NCBI GenBank assembly: GCA_902792555.1
Contig: CADAZW010000006.1
Coordinates: 1-60,937, forward strand
Source of the DNA: an uncultured Bacteroidales bacterium
GTDB taxonomy: Bacteria > Bacteroidota > Bacteroidia > Bacteroidales > Bacteroidaceae
Length of the DNA: 60,937 nt
Direction of reading: 5' to 3'
This document shows, one piece after another, positions 10,301-24,161 of the stretch. How positions within the stretch are numbered: position 1 is the first letter of the stretch; every line of letters starts with the position of its first letter. The translations under genes and the position numbers were made by a program. The notes under the pieces are model-generated. The model had not been told where the DNA came from, did not search any database, and saw only the letters and a program-made list of their open reading frames with translations.

Positions 10301-11134
10301 CTCATCTCCAAGCTTATCATCAACTATCTTAAGAAGTACAATATCAAGGATGCCGAGCTCAAGCGTAGAAACTTCGCCGTCACTATCGGCGATGAGCTGC
10401 CCTCCGGTGTCCTCCAGCTTGCCAAGGTCTATGTGGCCAAGAAGCGTAAGATCGGCGTCGGCGACAAGATGGCCGGCCGCCATGGTAACAAGGGTATCGT
10501 CTCCAAGGTAGTGCGCCAGGAGGATATGCCGTTCCTTGAGGACGGCACTCCCGTTGACATCGTGCTCAACCCTCTGGGTGTGCCTTCGCGTATGAACCTT
10601 GGCCAGATCTTCGAGGCTGTGCTCGGCTATGCCGGTCTCAAGATGGGCGTCAAGTTTGCCACTCCCATCTTTGACGGAGCCTCCCTTGAGGACCTCGAGG
10701 AGTGGACCGACAAGGCTGGCCTGCCCCACTTGGGCTCCACCCAGCTCTACGACGGCGCCACAGGCGAGAAGTTTGACCAGAAGGCCACCGTGGGCGTAAC
10801 CTATATGCTCAAGCTCGGCCACATGGTAGAGGACAAGATGCATGCCCGCTCCATCGGTCCGTACTCCTTCATCACCCAGCAGCCCCTTGGCGGTAAGGCC
10901 CAGTTTGGTGGCCAGCGTTTCGGTGAGATGGAGGTTTGGGCTCTCGAGGCCTTCGGTGCCGCCCATGTGCTGCAGGAGATGCTTACCATCAAGTCCGACG
11001 ATGTCGTTGGCCGTGCCAAGGCCTACGAGGCCATCGTCAAGGGCGATCCCATTCCCACTCCGGGCATTCCCGAGTCCCTCAATGTGCTGCTCCATGAGCT
11101 GCGCGGCTTAGGTCTCAGTATGAAGTTAGATTAA
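7325..11134 (+). CDS. rpoB: DNA-directed RNA polymerase subunit beta
   Basis: RpoB, 1269 residues, the usual size for Bacteroidota. The rifampicin region is intact ([21 protein letters not shown] spread over codons around 475-495). The conserved [28 protein letters not shown] and C-terminal [19 protein letters not shown] stretches are all present and continuous. It forms half of the catalytic cleft with RpoC, encoded 35 nt downstream. A long antisense open frame on the minus strand is a coding shadow. Confidence 0.98.
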   Translation: MSQIINDRINFASIRKPMPYPDFLDVQLKSFRDFFQLDTPPELRKNDGLYKVFAENFPITDTRNNFVLEFLDYYIDPPRYSIEECLIHGLTYSVPLKAKLKLYCTDPDHEDFDTKVQDVFLGPIPYMTDNGTFIINGAERVVVSQLHRSPGVFFGSSIHSNGTQLYSARIIPFKGSWIEFATDINNVMYAYIDRKKKLPVTTLLRAIGFESDKDILDIFDLAEEIKVSKAALKRYAGKKLASRVLRSWSEDYVDEDTGEVVSIERNEVLVERETVLDDEVAEKILESGTKKILIHREDESSTDYSIIFNTLQKDTSNSEIEAIVTVYRSLRNADPADDASAREVINNLFFSDRRYDLGEVGRYRINNKLGLTTDMSVRVLTKEDIIEIIKYLIQLINAKAQLDDIDHLSNRRVRTVGEQLANQFSIGLARMSRTIRERMNVRDYEVFSPTDLINAKTVSSVINSFFGANPLSQFMDQTNPLAEVTHKRRLSALGPGGLTRDRAGFEVRDVHYTHYGRLCPIESPEGPNIGLISSLCVYAKINDLGFIETPYRKVENSVVNLNNEDIVYLSAEEENQKIIAQGNAPLNEDGSFIRKTVKCRQDADYPVVAPSEVELMDVAPQQIASIAAALIPFLEHDDAHRALMGSNMMRQAVPLITTEQPIVGTGIEKQVCEDSRTMITAEGDGVIDYVDASKIVIRYDRTEDEDFVSFDSAVKEYKLPKFRRTNQNMTIDLRPICKKGDKVKAGDILTEGYATSNGELALGRNLLVAYMPWKGYNYEDAIVLNERLVREDVLTSVHVDEYSLAVRETKRGQEEFTADIPNVSEEATKDLDENGVVRIGVRVEPGDILIGKITPKGESDPSPEEKLLRAIFGDRAGDVKDASLKANPSLSGVIIDKRMFARAQKTRNSRAEDKKKLQAIQERFDTEVAELKKILISKLLVLTKDKTSVGVKNNLGEVAISKGAKFTEAVLSMIDYSSIQLSKWTNDAHINGLISKLIINYLKKYNIKDAELKRRNFAVTIGDELPSGVLQLAKVYVAKKRKIGVGDKMAGRHGNKGIVSKVVRQEDMPFLEDGTPVDIVLNPLGVPSRMNLGQIFEAVLGYAGLKMGVKFATPIFDGASLEDLEEWTDKAGLPHLGSTQLYDGATGEKFDQKATVGVTYMLKLGHMVEDKMHARSIGPYSFITQQPLGGKAQFGGQRFGEMEVWALEAFGAAHVLQEMLTIKSDDVVGRAKAYEAIVKGDPIPTPGIPESLNVLLHELRGLGLSMKLD

Positions 11135-11169
11135 CCAACATTTACCTCTTTTACAGCATAACAATCACT

Positions 11170-15480
<4,311 letters not shown>

Positions 15481-15512
15481 TCCATAGAAACGCATATCCC
15501 TCTCATCAAGGA

Positions 15513-15549
15513 GCAGGCGCACCGCCATCGCGGAGTGCCTGCCCTTTTT
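15513..15549 (+). terminator. intrinsic terminator of the rpoBC operon
   Basis: GC-rich 13-bp stem, arms GCAGGCGCACCGC and GCGGAGTGCCTGC with one mismatch and one G-U, a 4-nt loop CATC, then a T-run at 15545-15549. It closes the ribosomal protein/RNA polymerase operon. Confidence 0.9.
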
Positions 15550-15650
15550 CGTTAGTGCACAGTATGCCAGCCGTTGGATTGGCGCCAACATCTATATCAT
15601 TGCCCTTTTTATCGCGCAGAATCATTACCATTTTTAATTGCGCGGAAGTC

Positions 15651-15821
15651 AAATCTAATTGTGCAGAGCCTGAATTTAATCGCGCCGAAACGAAATCTAA
15701 TCGCGCCGGGACGAAATCTAATCGCGTCGAAATCAAATCTAATCGCGCTGAAACGAAATCTAATCGCGCTGAAACGAAATCTAATCGCGCCGGGACGGTA
15801 CACCTCCGCGCGATTAGATTT
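15651..15821 (+). repeat. 21-nt tandem array (array 1) ending in an inverted copy
   Basis: Five units of exactly 21 nt (15693, 15714, 15735, 15756 and 15777 onward) start AAATCTAATCGCG and vary in their last 7-8 bases. Two or three more diverged copies of 20-22 nt precede them. The array ends with the exact reverse complement of the core, GCGCGATTAGATTT (15808-15821), which can pair over 14 bp with the last unit around a 17-nt loop and runs into T residues. Any of several identical 5' arms could compete for this 3' arm. Because 21 is a multiple of three, open frames run through it on both strands, but they have no other gene character. Confidence 0.85.
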
Positions 15822-15982
15822 TTTCTTCTTGGGATTAAGCAATTTCTTTACGCAATGAAAAACATTCCTTGCGCAAGCGTTGTGCGTGAAATCAATGCGT
15901 GGAATCAAAATGGTGCGTGCAACTGCCAATTGTTTACAAAACGATTACAAATGGGGTGGGGAGCATTTTTTTGCGTCTGTTA

Positions 15983-16015
15983 TTGTGGATATGTCGGAAA
16001 GATGATGTAACTTTG
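15983..16015 (+). promoter_or_regulatory. probable mutS promoter
   Basis: TTGT (15983-15986), 21-nt spacer, TAACTTTG (16008-16015). This gives a leader of about 205 nt before mutS. The leader starts with a 7-bp hairpin GTGTCGC/GCGACAC (16022-16038) and is otherwise low-complexity sequence. Confidence 0.6.
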
Positions 16016-16185
16016 TTGTCGGTGTCGCTTCGCGACACGCAGATTACGCAGAAAAAGCGAACACGAATCTTGCGAATAACACGAATAGGTTTAACGGAAA
16101 CGAAAAATCGGTGTGGTCTGTGTGAGAAAAAAACTACGAATTAAACGAATTGTAAATTGTAATTTGTCAAATAGTAAATCAAAAT

Positions 16186-16227
16186 AACTCCTCACTCCTC
16201 ACTCCTAACTCCTCACTCCTCACTCCT
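16186..16227 (+). repeat. six 7-nt repeats directly before the mutS start codon
   Basis: Units AACTCCT CACTCCT CACTCCT AACTCCT CACTCCT CACTCCT end exactly at the ATG of mutS. The ribosome-binding region is therefore made only of this repeat, which lacks an AGGAGG-type site on the coding strand. Copy number could change by slippage and so alter the leader length. Confidence 0.85.
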
Positions 16228-18837
16228 ATGGCCGAAGAGCAGTTGACACCGATGATGGCGCAGTTTCGCGACCTGAAGAAGAAGCATCCCGATGCGGTGA
16301 TGCTCTTCAGGTGTGGCGACTTCTACGAGACCTATCAGGAGGATGCGGTGACCGCCGCCCAGGTGCTGGGCATCACGCTGACGCACCGCAACAACAAGGG
16401 GGCGGTGGCCTCGGTGGAGATGGCGGGCTTTCCCTACCATGCGCTGGACACCTATCTGCCCCGCCTGATCAGGGCGGGCTACCGTGTGGCTATCTGCGAC
16501 CAGCTGGAAGACCCCAAGCTGACGAAGAAACTGGTGAAGCGCGGTGTGACGGAGCTGGTGACGCCGGGCGTCGCCCTGACGGACAATGTGCTGAGCCAGA
16601 AGGAGAACAACTTCGTGGCTGCCCTGCAGATGACCAAGGGGGTGTGCGGCGTGGCACTGCTGGACATCACCACGGGCGAGTTTGCCGTCGCCGAGGGCAC
16701 GGTGGACTATATCGTCAAGCTGCTGGGCAGCATGGCGCCCAAGGAGGTGCTGATAGAGCGCGGCAGCAAGGAGAGGTTTCAGCGGAACTTCGGCACGGGC
16801 TACTTCTGCTACGAGCTGGACGACTGGAACTTTGCGGAGAAGAACTGCCTGGACCGCCTGCATAGGCATTTCCATGTGAGGAATATGAAAGGCTACGGCG
16901 TGGCCCACATGACGGCGGCGCTGACGGCGGCAGGGGCCATTCTCTTCTACCTGGACGACACCAAGCATACGCACACACGGCATATCACCTCAATCACCCG
17001 CATCGAGGAGGACCGCTACGTGAGGCTGGATAGCTTTACGATGCGCAACCTGGAGGTGCTGCAGCCCATGCAGGGCGAGGGCAAGAGCCTGCTGCAGGTG
17101 ATGGACCAGACAGTGACCCCTATGGGCTCGCGCATGATGCGCCGATGGCTGGCCTTCCCCCTGACGGACGTGGGGCAGATAGAGAGGCGCCTGAACGGCG
17201 TGGAGTTTTTCTTTCGCGAGCCGGAGACGCGCGATACGGTGGGGGAGAACCTGCGCCGCATCGGCGACATGGAGAGGCTGGTGGCCAAGCTGGCCTCGCA
17301 GCGCATAACGCCGCGCGAGATGGAGCAGCTGCGCTACGACCTGGAGGCCGTGGTGCCCATCAAGGAGGTGCTGAGTCAGGCCTCGCTGCCCTCGCTGCGC
17401 GAGCTGGCCGACAGGATGGACGAGTGCGCCTCGCTGCGCGACATGATTGCCCACACGCTGCGCCCCGACCCGCCGGCACTGGTGGCCAAGGGCGGATACA
17501 TCGGCAGCGGCGTGGACGCCGAGCTGGACCGCCTGCGCACGATGGCGAGCTCGGGCAAGAGCTACCTGATGGACCTCCAGCGCCGCGAGACGGAGCGCAC
17601 TGGCATACAGAGCCTGAAGGTGGGATACAACAATGTGTTCGGATACTACCTGGAGGTGCGCAACACCTACAAGGAGCTGGTGCCCCCCGAGTGGATACGC
17701 AAGCAGACGCTGACGCAGGCTGAGCGCTACATCACCGAGGAGCTGAAGAAATATGAGGAGGAGATAACCGGCGCGGAGGAGAAGATACTGGTGATAGAGG
17801 CGCGGATATATGCCAAACTGCTGAGCGACGCGCAGGAGTTTATCACCAAGGTGCAGACCGACGCTGTGCAGCTGGCTACCGCCGACTGCCTGCTGAGCTT
17901 CGCCCTCTCGGCAAGGGAGCACCGCTATGTGCGCCCCACGGTGGACGACAGCACGGTGCTGGACATCAGGCAGGGCCGCCACCCCGTGATTGAGACGGAG
18001 ATGAAGGCGGGCGAGAGCTACATACCCAACGACGTGCACCTGGACACCGACAAGCAGCAGATAATAATCATCACCGGCCCCAACATGGCGGGCAAGTCGG
18101 CACTGCTGAGGCAGACGGCGCTCATCACGCTGATGGCGCAGGTGGGCAGCTACGTGCCCGCCGACAAGGCCCGGGTGGGGGTGGTGGACAAGATATTCAC
18201 CCGCGTGGGTGCCAGCGACAATATATCGATGGGCGAATCGACCTTCATGGTGGAGATGACGGAGGCCGCCAGCATCATGAACTCGTTCAGCGAGCGTAGC
18301 CTGGTGCTCTTCGACGAGCTGGGGCGCGGCACCTCGACCTACGACGGCATATCGATAGCATGGGCGATAGTGGAGCACCTGCACGACAACCAGAAGGGAC
18401 ACCCGCGCACCCTGTTTGCCACACACTACCATGAGCTCAACGAGATGGCCAAGACGCTGACGAGGGTTCACAACTACAATGTGTCGGTGAAGGAGGTAGG
18501 CAACCAGGTGGTCTTCCTGCGCAAGCTGGTGGCCGGCGGCAGCGAGCACAGCTTCGGCATCCATGTGGCGCGCATGGCAGGCATGCCGCCGACGATAGTG
18601 AAGCGCGCCGATCAGGTACTGAAGGAGCTGGAGGCGAGCGCCGACAGGGAGGTGAGCCGCCCCAACGTGGGCGACCTCAGCGCCAAGAAGGAGGGCGCCC
18701 AGCTGACCTTCTTCCAACTGGACGACCCCGTGCTGCGACAGATACGCGACCGATTCCTCAACCTGGATATCAACAACCTAACTCCCATCGAAGCCCTCAA
18801 CATGCTCAACGAGGTGCAGAAACTGGTGAAAGAATAG
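16228..18837 (+). CDS. mutS: DNA mismatch repair protein MutS
   Basis: MutS, 869 residues, recognises mismatches as a dimer and recruits MutL. The mismatch-contact motif GDFYE is present (F32, E34). The connector, lever and clamp domains fill the middle. The ATPase domain has Walker A GPNMAGKS (617-624), the STFMVEM segment, Walker B with [12 protein letters not shown], and the ATHYHEL stretch. The C-terminal helix-turn-helix dimer region is complete. The start is fixed by the family-typical LTPMMAQF sequence. It stands alone between the repeat-filled spacer and the flavodiiron gene. Confidence 0.97.
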   Translation: MAEEQLTPMMAQFRDLKKKHPDAVMLFRCGDFYETYQEDAVTAAQVLGITLTHRNNKGAVASVEMAGFPYHALDTYLPRLIRAGYRVAICDQLEDPKLTKKLVKRGVTELVTPGVALTDNVLSQKENNFVAALQMTKGVCGVALLDITTGEFAVAEGTVDYIVKLLGSMAPKEVLIERGSKERFQRNFGTGYFCYELDDWNFAEKNCLDRLHRHFHVRNMKGYGVAHMTAALTAAGAILFYLDDTKHTHTRHITSITRIEEDRYVRLDSFTMRNLEVLQPMQGEGKSLLQVMDQTVTPMGSRMMRRWLAFPLTDVGQIERRLNGVEFFFREPETRDTVGENLRRIGDMERLVAKLASQRITPREMEQLRYDLEAVVPIKEVLSQASLPSLRELADRMDECASLRDMIAHTLRPDPPALVAKGGYIGSGVDAELDRLRTMASSGKSYLMDLQRRETERTGIQSLKVGYNNVFGYYLEVRNTYKELVPPEWIRKQTLTQAERYITEELKKYEEEITGAEEKILVIEARIYAKLLSDAQEFITKVQTDAVQLATADCLLSFALSAREHRYVRPTVDDSTVLDIRQGRHPVIETEMKAGESYIPNDVHLDTDKQQIIIITGPNMAGKSALLRQTALITLMAQVGSYVPADKARVGVVDKIFTRVGASDNISMGESTFMVEMTEAASIMNSFSERSLVLFDELGRGTSTYDGISIAWAIVEHLHDNQKGHPRTLFATHYHELNEMAKTLTRVHNYNVSVKEVGNQVVFLRKLVAGGSEHSFGIHVARMAGMPPTIVKRADQVLKELEASADREVSRPNVGDLSAKKEGAQLTFFQLDDPVLRQIRDRFLNLDINNLTPIEALNMLNEVQKLVKE

Positions 18838-18963
18838 GAAGCCTCCCGCCCCCTCAAGAGGAGGAAAAAAATGAAAACCGATAGAAACTACTATAGGAAC
18901 TATATAAACTATAGTGACTACAGAAAATAGGAAAAATAAATTTTAATTTTTCAATTCTAAACG

Positions 18964-20139
18964 ATGAATATAACCAACGACATAAAATATATCGGCGTGG
19001 ATGATGCCGAGCTGAAGCTCTTTGAGAGCCAGTATGACCTGCCTGAGGGCATGTGCTATAACTCCTATGTGCTGATGGACGACAAGGTGGCCATCATCGA
19101 CACTACCGACCAGCGCAAGGTGGACGAGTGGACCGCCAACCTGCAGGAGGCCCTGGGCGGCCGCCAGGCCGACTATCTGGTGGTGCAGCACATGGAGCCC
19201 GACCACAGTGCCGGCATACTGCGCGCCCTGGAGCTGTGCCCCGACCTCACCATTGTGGGCTCCGCCAAGGCCTTGCAGCTGATGAGCCTCTACTTTGAGG
19301 GGCTCAGCCTGGAGGGCAGGACACTGGCCGTCAAGGAGGGCGATACGCTTTGCCTGGGCAGCCACACGCTGCAGTTCATCGCTGCGCCGATGGTGCATTG
19401 GCCCGAGGTGATGGTGACCTACGACAGGCAGGACAAAGTGCTCTTTTCCGCTGACGCTTTCGGCAAGTTCGGAGTGAGGGAGGCTGACGCCGACGACTGG
19501 GCATGCGAGGCCAGGCGCTACTACTTCAATATCTGCGGCAAGTACGGCCCCTCGGTGCAGCAGCTGCTGAAGAAGGCTGCCGTCCTGGACATTGAGCAGA
19601 TACTGCCCTTGCACGGTCCGATACTGAAGGGCGAGGCTATGGGCGAGGCCCTGCGGCTGTATGACATCTGGTCGCGCTATGATGTGGAGACGCCCGGAGT
19701 GTTTGTGGCCTATGCCTCGATACACGGCGGCACTAAGGCCGCTGCGCTGCGCCTGGCCGATATGCTGCGCGAGGCCGGTGTGCCCAAGGTGAGCGTCAGC
19801 GACCTGACCACCGACGACCAGGCCGAGGCCATTGAGGATGCCTTCCGCATGAGCCATCTGGTTTGCTGCGCTGCCAGCTACGACGCAGGCCTGTTCCCCC
19901 CGATGTACGACTTCCTGCATCACCTGCAGATAAAGGCCTACCAGCACCGCACGGCGGCACTGGTGGAGAACGGCTCATGGGCTCCCAGCGCCGGCAGGGT
20001 GATGAAGGAGATGCTGGGTGCGATGAAGGACGTGAGCCTGGTGGAGCCGATGGTGACCATCCGTGGCCGCATGCATGCCGACGACGAGCCCAGACTGCAG
20101 GCGCTGGCCGACAAGCTGGCAAAGGACTTTGAGGTTTGA
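18964..20139 (+). CDS. flavodiiron protein (oxygen or NO reductase type)
   Basis: 391-residue class A flavodiiron protein. The N-terminal metallo-beta-lactamase-like domain holds the di-iron ligands H76, E78, D80, H81, H145, D164 and H217 (motif HMEPDH and later H, D, H). The C-terminal flavodoxin domain (about 240-390) starts VFVAYASIHGGT, the FMN phosphate loop. Such cytoplasmic enzymes reduce O2 to water or NO to N2O and protect anaerobes; which substrate is used cannot be told here. No rubredoxin gene is adjacent. No clear promoter is seen in the 126 nt after mutS, which hold short ACTATA-type repeats. Confidence 0.92.
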   Translation: MNITNDIKYIGVDDAELKLFESQYDLPEGMCYNSYVLMDDKVAIIDTTDQRKVDEWTANLQEALGGRQADYLVVQHMEPDHSAGILRALELCPDLTIVGSAKALQLMSLYFEGLSLEGRTLAVKEGDTLCLGSHTLQFIAAPMVHWPEVMVTYDRQDKVLFSADAFGKFGVREADADDWACEARRYYFNICGKYGPSVQQLLKKAAVLDIEQILPLHGPILKGEAMGEALRLYDIWSRYDVETPGVFVAYASIHGGTKAAALRLADMLREAGVPKVSVSDLTTDDQAEAIEDAFRMSHLVCCAASYDAGLFPPMYDFLHHLQIKAYQHRTAALVENGSWAPSAGRVMKEMLGAMKDVSLVEPMVTIRGRMHADDEPRLQALADKLAKDFEV

Positions 20140-20258
20140 AATTCGAAAATTGAAATTTATTGCCAAGGCAAGGAATTTATAATTTAACAAAGTACCTGTT
20201 ACAATTTATGTGCAATTTCGTTGTTTAACTGCTTATAACCCTGCGACCATATGTCCTC

Positions 20259-20290
20259 CCCCCTTAGGGGGATAAGAGTGGTTCTCTTAT
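20259..20290 (+). repeat. double hairpin in the spacer before the phosphatase gene
   Basis: Two adjacent hairpins: CCCCC-TTA-GGGGG (20259-20271) and ATAAGAG-TGGTT-CTCTTAT (20272-20290). The C/G-run hairpin resembles others at 36172-36197 and 38500-38535, so it is probably a dispersed spacer element. It lies in the 5' leader of the next gene. Confidence 0.5.
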
Positions 20291-20337
20291 TACTCGCGAC
20301 TCATAACTCACGACCATTAATTATAAACATTATCGAT

Positions 20338-22449
20338 ATGAATCTATTTCCCCGTCAACTGAAGACACTGCGATTTGCAGTCATCGCCTGCATCTGCGCG
20401 ACGATGCAGGCCGGAGTAACGGTTCCTACCTTTAACCTGGAGAACATCAGGGTGCAGGCCTTCCTTAAGGAGGTCAACTATAAACCCGGTGACGGCAGCA
20501 AGGTGGGCAACTACAACATCAATCCCCCCGCCCGCAGAGACCAGCCGGCAGCCGTGTCGCTGAGCTGGAAGGCGGTGAGCGGGGCCAAGAGCCTGAGGGT
20601 GTATGTGTCAACAACAGCCAAGTATGCCAATCCCATGGTGATAGAGCTCAAGAGCTACGAGGTGGGTTGTGATATATATAACCTGATTCCAGGCAGGACT
20701 TATTACTATAAAGTGGTGGCCGTGGACGGTGAGGGCAATGAAACCATTGTCACCGAGGCCAGCTTTGCCACCGAGGGCAGCCTGCGCATGATTAAGGCCG
20801 ACACTGGCTACAACATACGCGACCTCGGCGGATGGAACACCCGCAGCGGTAAGAAAATCCGCTACGGCATGATTTACCGCGGTGCCGAGCTGTCGGGCGA
20901 ATACCAACTGAATTCTGGCGACTCGGCCATCATGTACGATCTGGGCATACGCGCTGAGCTGGACTTGCGCGGTAACACCGAGGCCGACAACATCACGGTA
21001 TCGCGACTGGGTCCCGACGTGGACTATAAGCGCATACCTACCGTGACATACTACATTGAGGGTCTCAAGGCCGCCAATCCCCGATTTGCCGACCAGATGA
21101 ACTACATCTTCGAGTGCGTGAAGAACAACAAGCCCGTATTCTTCCACTGCCATATCGGTGCTGACCGCACGGGCAGCCTGGGATTTCTGCTGGAGGGCCT
21201 GCTGGGCGTGAGCGAGAGTGATATCTATAAGGAGTATGAGCTGACGACCTTCTCCGCCCTCAACACCCCGCGTGGCAAAGGCCAGATAGACGATATGATG
21301 GCCTACATCAAGACCTTTGCCGGCGCCAGCCTGGAGGAGCAGTTCTTCACCTACTGCACCCAGGAGCTGAAGCTCAAGGCCGCCGACATCATGGACTTCA
21401 AGTCCGCCATGCTGCAGTACACCTTTATCTCCACTATGGACTTCGGCGGCGACACTATCACCGTGGAAGCTGGCGAAAGCCTTAAGCTCGACCCCGAGGT
21501 AACGCCAGAGAGGGCTTCGAAACTCGGCATTACCTATGTATCGTCAGACCCGATGGTGGCCACCGTGACCAGCAAGGGCACCGTGAGTGCAGTGAGAGGC
21601 GGATTCACCGTGGTGACTGCCAAGAGCAACGTGATTACCAAGGATGTGGTGATAAGGGTGCCCTACATAGAGTCGGAGATGCCTGAGTTTGTTACTGCCG
21701 ACGGTATGGACTATACCATCATCGGCCCCAATCTGATAGAGAACGGCTCCTTTGAGTATGCCCATCCGCTGACCCATTGGACCACGGGCATCGGATCGAA
21801 TGCCGAGGAGACCGGCTATAAGATTTGCGAGGGCAGTCAGTGGGGCACGCGCTACCTGCAGTCGCTATACGATGCCGACGATGAGTCGTCGCGCTCCATA
21901 CGCTCGCTCTGGCCCATAGAGAAGGACAAGAGTTACGTGATAGGCTACCGTGTCAAGACAGCCAACGGCCAGACTGTTAGCAACAATCCCCATCTGCGCG
22001 TGGGCTTGCTCAACTTGGGCGGCTCAGGATTCAATGGCACAGGTGATGATTTCATCTGGGACGATGACGGTGCACCCAGTGCCCAGTATGGGCAGCTCAT
22101 CGTGGGTGCCGACGATGATGACTACGTATTTCCATTCCCCACCTACGGTGCCAACTGGGCCGAGGTGCAGTATGTGTTTACTAACACCCAGGGCTACAGC
22201 CACTGTCAGGTGTGGTTCTCCCATCTCAGCAAGGATGGCATCCACACATGCCTCGACAATTTCTACCTGGCAGAGGTGGGCGACGGTGAGCCGACAGGTA
22301 TAAATGAAGTCAGGAATGAGGAATTAGAAATTAGGAATTCTCAAACCTCAAACCTCAAACCTCAAATCCTCTATGACCTTCAGGGCCGCAGGATCTCAAC
22401 CCCCAAGGGAATTTACATCCAGAATAAGAAACTCCATAAAGCCCACTGA
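20338..22449 (+). CDS. secreted multidomain tyrosine-phosphatase-like protein
   Basis: 703-residue exported protein. A signal peptide (1-24, ends CATMQA) is followed by a fibronectin-like domain (about 60-150) and a protein tyrosine/serine phosphatase domain (about 155-365) with NIRDLGGW and the catalytic P-loop HCHIGADRTG (C271, R277). A bacterial Ig-like Big_2 domain (about 370-445), a carbohydrate-binding-like beta domain (about 460-660) and a short tail with LYDLQGRRISTPKGIYI, like a type IX secretion signal, follow. The frame is open for 29 codons upstream, but the ATG at 20338 starts the signal peptide. Residues before the tail derive from an AATTAGGAATT-type spacer repeat. The substrate is unknown; phosphoprotein, phosphosugar and inositol phosphate are all possible. 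Stop is 1 nt before the next ATG. Confidence 0.85.
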   Translation: MNLFPRQLKTLRFAVIACICATMQAGVTVPTFNLENIRVQAFLKEVNYKPGDGSKVGNYNINPPARRDQPAAVSLSWKAVSGAKSLRVYVSTTAKYANPMVIELKSYEVGCDIYNLIPGRTYYYKVVAVDGEGNETIVTEASFATEGSLRMIKADTGYNIRDLGGWNTRSGKKIRYGMIYRGAELSGEYQLNSGDSAIMYDLGIRAELDLRGNTEADNITVSRLGPDVDYKRIPTVTYYIEGLKAANPRFADQMNYIFECVKNNKPVFFHCHIGADRTGSLGFLLEGLLGVSESDIYKEYELTTFSALNTPRGKGQIDDMMAYIKTFAGASLEEQFFTYCTQELKLKAADIMDFKSAMLQYTFISTMDFGGDTITVEAGESLKLDPEVTPERASKLGITYVSSDPMVATVTSKGTVSAVRGGFTVVTAKSNVITKDVVIRVPYIESEMPEFVTADGMDYTIIGPNLIENGSFEYAHPLTHWTTGIGSNAEETGYKICEGSQWGTRYLQSLYDADDESSRSIRSLWPIEKDKSYVIGYRVKTANGQTVSNNPHLRVGLLNLGGSGFNGTGDDFIWDDDGAPSAQYGQLIVGADDDDYVFPFPTYGANWAEVQYVFTNTQGYSHCQVWFSHLSKDGIHTCLDNFYLAEVGDGEPTGINEVRNEELEIRNSQTSNLKPQILYDLQGRRISTPKGIYIQNKKLHKAH

Positions 22450-22450
22450 T

Positions 22451-24052
22451 ATGAAAAGCACGAAAGTTATGAAGTATAATACTGTGAGAGTACGGATGCT
22501 TACTCCGCTGCTCCTGTTGCTTTCTGCCGCATTGTTCTCGGCATGCAGCAGCGACGACGACTATATCAATGAGCCTCGCCAAGAGGATGCCAATATTAGC
22601 TATGCCACGATGAGCATTGACGATTTCAGAGGCGATGATAATGCGGCTATCAAGCTGCGCACCAATATCAATGCCGATGGCAAATTCCTCTGGGCGCGCG
22701 GTGACCAAGTGGGCGTATGGCCTACACTGGAGGAGGGCGAGGAGCCTACGGCCTCGCAGGTGCTGTTCACCATCCAGGATGGCGCCGGCACAAACTCCGC
22801 CACCTTCACCGGCAGCGGATGGGGCCTGCTCCACAACCGCACCTACTATGCCTACTATCCCTACAACACCGAGGCTATGTCCAACCGCGTGGAGTGCACC
22901 TACCAGACGGGCCTCAATCAGATGTTCAACAACATGACGCTGCATCTGGGTGCCAATGACTTTATGTATGCCTCTGCCGTCACTCCCGCCGAAGGCAATA
23001 GCGCCGACTTCCAATTCCACCATCTGGGCAGCATCATGCGCATCGTGGTGAGCCTGCCTGCTGCGGCTTCATCCACGGTGTTCAAGACTGCTGCAATAAC
23101 GGCAGCCGGCGGCAAGAGCCTATTCCCCTCTGTGATGAGCTATAATCCTACTGAGAAGGAGCCTCAGCCGGAGATTGTTTCTGCCACCACCAGCCAGCGC
23201 CTCATCTTGGGCATCAGCGGCAACGGCTTCAAGCCCACCGCCAACACCATCACCCTATGGTTCCTCATCGGCGCCACCGACCTCACCGGTCAGGCTATCA
23301 ACGTGAGTCTTTCCAGCGCCACCACCACCTATTCAGGCACCTTCGTGGGATCTACACAGCAGGCCGGCCATGCGCGCAGCTATAGTGTCAGCGTTACTGA
23401 GGGCACAATAGACGAGGATTTTGTTGACATGGGCACCGGAGTGATGTGGGCCACTTCCAACCTGGGCGCTGCCTCTGAGGAGAACTTTGGCGACTATTTT
23501 GCATGGGGCGAGACATCGCCGCACTACAGCTCCATCACTGTGACAGAGGCCACATCGTCGCCACAGATGAGTGCCGTAACATGGAAGTCGGGATACACTG
23601 CAGGCTACGCCTGGAGCAACTATTTCGACACCAGTGACGGCGGCAAGACATTCAAGACCTACAACAAGAGCAATATGAAGCTGTCACTGGCCGATGATGC
23701 CGCCTATGTGATACTGGGCGACAAGTGGCGCATGCCCACCACTGAGGAGGTGGTGGCTCTCTACGACTGCTGCACCTACGCCGCTGCCACCGTCAAGGGA
23801 GTGAGGGGCGTACGCTTCACCAGCAAGAAGACCGGCAACTCTATCTTCCTGCCCGGCAACGGATATATCAACGGCACTTCCTACACCTGCTCCAACAATG
23901 GATTCCGCCTTTGGACCAGCTCCAACAAGTCCACCACCCTGGCCTTTGGATGGCACTGCACATACTCCAGCCCCACCGACGAGTTTAAGCAGTATGACCG
24001 CGACCGCCTCCGTGGCTATGGCATACGCCCCGTCTATGACCCCAATATGTAG
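22451..24052 (+). CDS. fimbrillin-like lipoprotein with FISUMP domain
   Basis: 533-residue lipoprotein. The signal peptide ends in LFSAC with the lipidated Cys at 32, followed by SSDDD. The N-terminal half (about 45-310) resembles fimbrillin/Mfa-like adhesin domains, with TFTGSGWGLLHNRTYYAYYPY as the typical centre. The C-terminal part (about 320-530) is a Fibrobacter major paralogous (FISUMP) domain, recognised from VDMGTGVMWATSNLG, FAWGETSP and WRMPTTEEV. The frame is open upstream into the previous gene, but the ATG at 22451 (or an internal one at 22469 or 22496) gives the signal peptide. It is likely coupled to the phosphatase gene. Probable surface adhesin; the binding target is unknown. 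Confidence 0.85.
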   Translation: MKSTKVMKYNTVRVRMLTPLLLLLSAALFSACSSDDDYINEPRQEDANISYATMSIDDFRGDDNAAIKLRTNINADGKFLWARGDQVGVWPTLEEGEEPTASQVLFTIQDGAGTNSATFTGSGWGLLHNRTYYAYYPYNTEAMSNRVECTYQTGLNQMFNNMTLHLGANDFMYASAVTPAEGNSADFQFHHLGSIMRIVVSLPAAASSTVFKTAAITAAGGKSLFPSVMSYNPTEKEPQPEIVSATTSQRLILGISGNGFKPTANTITLWFLIGATDLTGQAINVSLSSATTTYSGTFVGSTQQAGHARSYSVSVTEGTIDEDFVDMGTGVMWATSNLGAASEENFGDYFAWGETSPHYSSITVTEATSSPQMSAVTWKSGYTAGYAWSNYFDTSDGGKTFKTYNKSNMKLSLADDAAYVILGDKWRMPTTEEVVALYDCCTYAAATVKGVRGVRFTSKKTGNSIFLPGNGYINGTSYTCSNNGFRLWTSSNKSTTLAFGWHCTYSSPTDEFKQYDRDRLRGYGIRPVYDPNM

Positions 24053-24093
24053 TTGAGCCAATAACCGTTAGTTACTGGAAAAATAATCTAGAG

Positions 24094-24126
24094 AAGCGGT
24101 CGCTGACATTTAGTCAGCGACCGCTT
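24094..24126. terminator. bidirectional terminator
   Basis: Perfect 14-bp stem AAGCGGTCGCTGAC/GTCAGCGACCGCTT with a 5-nt loop ATTTA. It is flanked by A- and T-rich sequence and lies between the convergent lipoprotein and SulP genes, so it serves both. Confidence 0.9.
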
Positions 24127-24161
24127 TATTAAAGGATTGTCAACAATCAGCTGCCAACTTC

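Noticed and set aside
9197..11095. 632-residue frame on the minus strand inside rpoB (and similar ones in rpoC, mutS and the protease genes)
   Set aside because: These mirror the codon bias of the real gene on the other strand and match no protein family I recognise.
15555..16010. Long open frame with repeated AETKSNR-type heptapeptides, and a matching one on the minus strand
   Set aside because: Both frames are open only because the 21-nt unit is a multiple of three. There is no promoter, no start context and no protein-like sequence outside the repeat.
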